Shown: positions 60,811-64,000 of the stretch, one piece after another
How the letters are laid out: each line of letters starts with the position of its first letter
Position numbering within the stretch: position 1 is the stretch's first letter
DNA from: JAGQIB01 sp041393395
GTDB taxonomy: Bacteria; ARS69
Reading direction: 5' to 3'
Assembly: GCA_041393395.1 (NCBI GenBank)
Contig: JAWKKG010000005.1
Location: 1-64,000 of the forward strand
DNA: 64,000 nucleotides
Made by a program: the position numbers and the translations under genes
The notes under the pieces: generated by a model
Seen by the model: only the letters and a program-made list of their open reading frames with translations
The model's database searches: none
Told to the model about the DNA's origin: nothing

Positions 60811-61217
60811 GATCCCTCCCCGTAGCGGGACGCGAGATCGCGACCCAGGATCACGGTGACTTCCAGCAGAAGGTCCTCGTTCCGCTGGCGATACGAACTC
60901 TGCACGCCGAGCTCCCGCGCGACGGCGTCCGCGTACTTCGGCTCGCCCACGCGATCGAGCACGAGCGTCTCCGCGTAGTCCATGCGGTCGGCGTTGCGGA
61001 TGTCGACCACGTCGAAGCCGCGCGCCCGCAGCGCCTCCGCGAGCCCCTGCCCCGCCCGCCGCACGCCCGATCCGTTCAGCACCTCGACGCGGAACGGCTT
61101 GCCGCCCTCGATCGACGCCGGCTTCGCGCGGATCGGGCCGCGCAGCAGGAGGCCGGCCACCACCACGATCGCCCCGGCGGCGAAGCCGCGCCAGGTCATG
61201 TAGCGCCCGAGTCGCAT
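60807..61217 (-). CDS. LytR C-terminal-domain (LytR_C) protein with N-terminal membrane helix
   Basis: About 136 residues from ATG 61217; ATG at 61256 (adding 13) is possible and neither has a clear ribosome site. One transmembrane helix (FAAGAIVVVAGLLL), then the LytR_C domain: FRVEVLNGSGVRRAGQGLAE followed by ALRARGFDVVDIRNAD and VTVILGRD. The domain is usually attached to LytR-CpsA-Psr phosphotransferases; here it is alone, as in several Gram-negative groups. Peptidoglycan-related role is inferred. Overlaps the DUF4321 gene by GTGA. Confidence 0.82.
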   Translation of the reverse strand: MRLGRYMTWRGFAAGAIVVVAGLLLRGPIRAKPASIEGGKPFRVEVLNGSGVRRAGQGLAEALRARGFDVVDIRNADRMDYAETLVLDRVGEPKYADAVARELGVQSSYRQRNEDLLLEVTVILGRDLASRYGEGS

Positions 61218-61263
61218 CCGCCCCACCCCGCTTCCGTCGCCGGCCCCGGCCGGCATCCCGCGG

Positions 61264-61839
61264 CTAGTCCAGCCCGAGCTCCGCCCGGATCGCTCGCCGC
61301 ATCTTGTCGTACGTGTCCGGCAGCGACTCGGGCAGCACCTTCGTACGCCCCGTCACCGCCATGAAGTTCGTATCCCCGGCCCAGCGCGGCACCACGTGCA
61401 GGTGCAGGTGTTTCGGGATGCCCGCGCCCGCCGCGTGTCCGAGGTTGATTCCGAGATTGAAGCCCTGCGCGTTCATGCAGCGACGGAGCGCCTTCACCAC
61501 CACGCTCGCGAGGCGCATGAGCTCCAGCATCTCCGCATCCGTCAGCTCCGCGAGATCGCCGACCTCGCGGAACGGCACGATCAGCGCGTGCCCCGTGTTG
61601 TATGGGAACAGGTTCAGCACCACGTAGCAGTGCTGGCCGCGGTGCACGATCAGGTTCTCGGGACCGTCCGTTCTCCTGGGCAGCTCCGAGAACACGTCGC
61701 CGGCGGCCGTGCCGTCCTTGAGCGAGGAAATGTACGACATCCGCCACGTCGCCCAGAGGCGACCGAGTGCCGGCTCCTCCACGTCGTGGAGATCGGAATC
61801 CGGCCGATCGGGGGGCCCGGGCCGCGGCGAGTCGGTCAC
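61264..61839 (-). CDS. HIT-family nucleotide hydrolase/phosphorylase
   Basis: 191 residues from GTG overlapping the upstream stop (GTGA). Catalytic histidine triad HLHLHVVPRW is intact, preceded by LGINLGHAAGAGIPKH and LNLFPYNTGHALIVPFREV, typical of the Ap4A phosphorylase-like/HinT branch. Likely hydrolyses AMP- or nucleotide-linked substrates such as Ap4A. In operon with a nucleotidyltransferase and pantothenate genes. Confidence 0.92.
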   Translation of the reverse strand: MTDSPRPGPPDRPDSDLHDVEEPALGRLWATWRMSYISSLKDGTAAGDVFSELPRRTDGPENLIVHRGQHCYVVLNLFPYNTGHALIVPFREVGDLAELTDAEMLELMRLASVVVKALRRCMNAQGFNLGINLGHAAGAGIPKHLHLHVVPRWAGDTNFMAVTGRTKVLPESLPDTYDKMRRAIRAELGLD

Positions 61840-62579
61840 GATCCGTTCCCGCGCGCGAGCAGCAGACGCTCGACCTCGGCGAGCTGCTCGCGATCGTTCA
61901 CGCCGAGGATCTCCTCCGGCTCGGCCGCGTTCACGGCGAGCACGTTGCGGCCGGCCGCGCGCAGCAGGCCGATCGCATCCGTGAGGTAGTACTCGCCCTG
62001 CGCGTTGTCGTTGCCGATGCGGTCGATCACGGCCACGAGGTCGGTGATCGAGAAGCAGTAGATGCTGGAGTTGACCTCGTCCACCGCGCGCTGCGCGTCG
62101 GTGGCGTCCTTGTGCTCCACGATGCCGAGGAACTCGCCGTCGGCGCCGCGCACGATGCGGCCGTAGCCGGTCGGGTCCGGCAGGCGCGCGGTGAGCACGG
62201 TGGCGGCGGCATTCGCCTCGTGGTGGCGCTCGCGCAGGATCGAGAGTGTTCTGCCGCGCAGCAGCGGGACGTCGCCCGCGAGGACGAGCGCGTCGCCCTC
62301 GAGGCCCTTCAGGAGCGGGATCGCGCGCTTCACGGCGTCGGCGGTGCCGAGACGTTCCGTCTGCTCCACGAAGTCCCAGCCGGAGTCCGCGAACCGCTCG
62401 CGCACGCGCGGGGCGCCGTTGCCGATCACGGCGATGATCCGATCGGCGCCGGACTCGCGCGCCGCGTTGCCCACGTGGGCGAGCAGCGGCTCGCCGGCCG
62501 CCTCGTGCAGGACCTTCGGCAGGTCCGACTTCATCCGCTTGCCCTCGCCCGCCGCGAGGATCACCGCCACGACGCTCAA
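61836..62579 (-). CDS. GlmU N-terminal-type nucleotidyltransferase without acetyltransferase domain
   Basis: 247 residues. TTG start at 62579 within TTGA of the panC stop, GGGAGG six bases upstream. Pyrophosphorylase motif AVILAAGEGKRMKSDLPKVLH, then LGTADAVKRAIPLL, LVLAGDVPLL, GYGRIVRGADGEFLGIVEHKDAT and NSSIYCF, all as in the uridylyltransferase half of GlmU. The chain ends where GlmU's left-handed beta-helix acetyltransferase domain would begin, so GlcN-1-P acetylation must be supplied elsewhere. Expected to make UDP-GlcNAc from GlcNAc-1-P and UTP. Confidence 0.88.
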   Translation of the reverse strand: MSVVAVILAAGEGKRMKSDLPKVLHEAAGEPLLAHVGNAARESGADRIIAVIGNGAPRVRERFADSGWDFVEQTERLGTADAVKRAIPLLKGLEGDALVLAGDVPLLRGRTLSILRERHHEANAAATVLTARLPDPTGYGRIVRGADGEFLGIVEHKDATDAQRAVDEVNSSIYCFSITDLVAVIDRIGNDNAQGEYYLTDAIGLLRAAGRNVLAVNAAEPEEILGVNDREQLAEVERLLLARGNGS

Positions 62580-63469
62580 ACGTCGCCTCCCCTCTTCCCG
62601 TGCAGCCACACGTTGTCGATGAGCCGCGCCTTGCCCACGCGCACCGCCGCCGCCAGCAACGCGTCGTCGGTGGCGGGGTCGCTCCCCGCGCCGACCGCGG
62701 ACCAGGGCTCCAGCGTCTCCTGGTTTACGAGGTCCACGTACTCGGGCGCAAGCAGCGCCTCGCGCTCGATCTCCGAGAGAACGAGTCCCGTCAGCCGATC
62801 CGCGTCCCGCTCGCCCTCGTTCCAGGCCCGCTCGGCCGCGAACAGCCCACGCGAGATCGCGACCGCGGCCGCCCGTTCCGGGGGCGAAAGATACGCGTTT
62901 CGCGAGCTCTTCGCGAGCCCGTCCGGCTCGCGGACGGTGTCGCCGAGCACGATCTCTCCCGGCAGGTTCAGGTCCCGCGCCAGGCGACGGATCACCACGG
63001 CCTGCTGGGCATCCTTCTTTCCGAACACGGACAGATCCGGCGCCACGATGTTCAGCAGCTTCGTGACCACGAGCGCGACCCCGTCGAAGTGGCCGGGCCG
63101 GGTGCGGCCGCACAGCGGCTCGGTGAGGCGCTCGACCCGGACCTTCGTGGCGAAGCCCTCCGGGTACATCTCCCGCACCGTGGGCGCGAAGATCAGCTCG
63201 GCGCCGGCCGACTCCGCCGCGGCCGAGTCGGCGGCGAGATCCCGCGGGTAGGCGTCGAGATCCTCGGTCGGGCCGAACTGGGTGGGATTCACGAAGATCG
63301 AGACGACCACGAACGCGCGCGACCCGGCCTTCTTGCGGGCGAGTCGCATCAGCGAGAGGTGGCCTTCGTGCAGCGCGCCCATCGTGGGGACGAACGCGAC
63401 GACGCGACCCTGCATCCGCGCGGCCCGCACGACCGCGCGCGCCTCGTCAATCGTCGTCGCCACCCGCAC
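62576..63469 (-). CDS. panC: Pantothenate synthetase
   Basis: 297 residues; GTG start at 63469 overlapping the end of panB by 23 bases (GTG 63463 also possible). Joins pantoate and beta-alanine with ATP for coenzyme A synthesis. FVPTMGALHEGHLSLMR carries the HxGH nucleotide site, VVVSIFVNPTQFGP and DAYPRDL the pantoate site, FGKKDAQQAVVIRRLARDL and SSRNAYLSP the KMSKS-equivalent region. Downstream partner of panB. Confidence 0.95.
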   Translation of the reverse strand: MRVATTIDEARAVVRAARMQGRVVAFVPTMGALHEGHLSLMRLARKKAGSRAFVVVSIFVNPTQFGPTEDLDAYPRDLAADSAAAESAGAELIFAPTVREMYPEGFATKVRVERLTEPLCGRTRPGHFDGVALVVTKLLNIVAPDLSVFGKKDAQQAVVIRRLARDLNLPGEIVLGDTVREPDGLAKSSRNAYLSPPERAAAVAISRGLFAAERAWNEGERDADRLTGLVLSEIEREALLAPEYVDLVNQETLEPWSAVGAGSDPATDDALLAAAVRVGKARLIDNVWLHGKRGGDV

Positions 63470-64000
63470 GGCGGCTGCCCTCCTCGCCCGGTCCGTAGCT
63501 GTGCTCCAGATCGGGGAACGTCCCGTCCTTCACCTCGCGGCGGTACTGCGAGATCGCCTCGATCATCGCGTCCGACAGCTCGGCGTAACGCTTCACGAAC
63601 TTCGGCTTGAGCTGGTTCTCGATGCCGAGCAGGTCGTGGAAGACGAGCACCTGGCCGTCGCAGCTCGGGCCGGCGCCGATGCCGATCGTGGGGATCGTGA
63701 GGCTCTGCGTGATCTCGGCCGCGAGATCGAACGGGATGCCCTCGAGCACGAGCGAGAAGCAACCGGCGCGCTCGAGCAGCGACGCATCTTCCAGCAGACG
63801 CTTGCGCGCGTCCTGGGAGCGGCCCTGCACGCGGAAGCCGCCGAAGCGGTGCACGGACTGCGGCGTGAGGCCGAGGTGTCCCATCACGGGGATCGACGCA
63901 TCCGACAGCGCGCCCACCGTGTTCAGGAACTCGCGACCGCCCTCGATCTTGACCGCCTGCGCGGCGCCTTCCTTGAGGATGCGGCCCGCGTTCTTCACGG
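63447..64000 (-). CDS. panB: Ketopantoate hydroxymethyltransferase (5' end outside window)
   Basis: About 184 C-terminal residues are present; the gene continues past the window edge, and the Met at 63998 (MKNAGRILKEGAAQAVKIEGG-like region) is internal to PanB. Conserved blocks: IPVMGHLGLTPQSVHRFGGFRVQGR-type segment, ERAGCFSLVLEGIP with the catalytic Glu, IPTIGIGAGPSCDGQVLVFHDLLG. Forms ketopantoate from ketoisovalerate and methylene-THF. Operon panB-panC continues into the nucleotidyltransferase and HIT genes. Confidence 0.93.
   Translation of the reverse strand, partial: VKNAGRILKEGAAQAVKIEGGREFLNTVGALSDASIPVMGHLGLTPQSVHRFGGFRVQGRSQDARKRLLEDASLLERAGCFSLVLEGIPFDLAAEITQSLTIPTIGIGAGPSCDGQVLVFHDLLGIENQLKPKFVKRYAELSDAMIEAISQYRREVKDGTFPDLEHSYGPGEEGSRRAGGDDD

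Overview
The window is GC-rich (about two thirds G+C), gene-dense DNA with long antisense shadow ORFs, frequent GTG and several TTG starts, and operons stitched together by ATGA/GTGA stop-start overlaps. Surface proteins carry C-terminal FlgD-like domains (PNP...YDxxGRRV...PAGxYFxR) of the type used as type IX secretion (T9SS) sorting signals, and a PorU-like C25 sortase lies next to a PorV-like protein. With the DUF4321 gene and many outer-membrane barrels, this points to a Gram-negative member of the FCB group outside classical Bacteroidota (for example Candidatus Eisenbacteria, Krumholzibacteriota or Latescibacterota). That placement is inference. No rRNA, tRNA, CRISPR, transposase or phage gene was seen.

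Layout. 0.1-5.5 kb (+): three secreted proteins, two of them beta-helix-like. 5.5-12.2 kb (-): an overlapping six-gene operon of FAD glycerol-3-phosphate dehydrogenase, GT4 glycosyltransferase, SDR epimerase/dehydratase, a free-standing acyl carrier protein, a hexapeptide acyltransferase and a membrane-tailed glycosidase-like protein, probably making or modifying an acylated glycan. 12.3 kb: CDGSH iron-sulfur protein. 12.8-20.7 kb (+): a phenylacetate-catabolism-type operon (aldehyde dehydrogenase, enoyl-CoA hydratase, PaaA, PaaD N-domain, PaaB, a second PaaB-like protein, PaaC, PaaD zinc-ribbon, second hydratase/isomerase, PaaY-like protein, second aldehyde dehydrogenase) with an unusual split PaaD and doubled PaaB.

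21-30 kb: envelope and redox proteins: two outer-membrane proteins, a T9SS-tagged glucose/sorbosone-dehydrogenase-like protein, an FMN-binding protein coupled to a four-helix membrane protein, a haem-c lipoprotein, a beta-barrel with an N-terminal CxxCH, YceI, and a sulfatase-fold lipoprotein. 30-33.6 kb: mutM, ligA and a CYTH protein.

33.6-49.7 kb (-): the most distinctive block: Omp85 protein, a 1,089-residue outer-membrane candidate, an NHL-repeat protein, a DUF5683-like protein, a T9SS-tagged M6 metalloprotease, PorV and PorU. The spacer between porV and the protease holds a long imperfect palindrome of about 165 bp. 50-64 kb: housekeeping genes accA, dnaE, an M23 peptidase, a PpiD-like chaperone, tatA, DUF4321, LytR_C, HIT, a GlmU N-domain-only nucleotidyltransferase, panC and the truncated panB at the window edge.

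Several intergenic regions carry TTGAC-N16-18-TA-type promoters, so a conventional housekeeping sigma factor seems to be in use.
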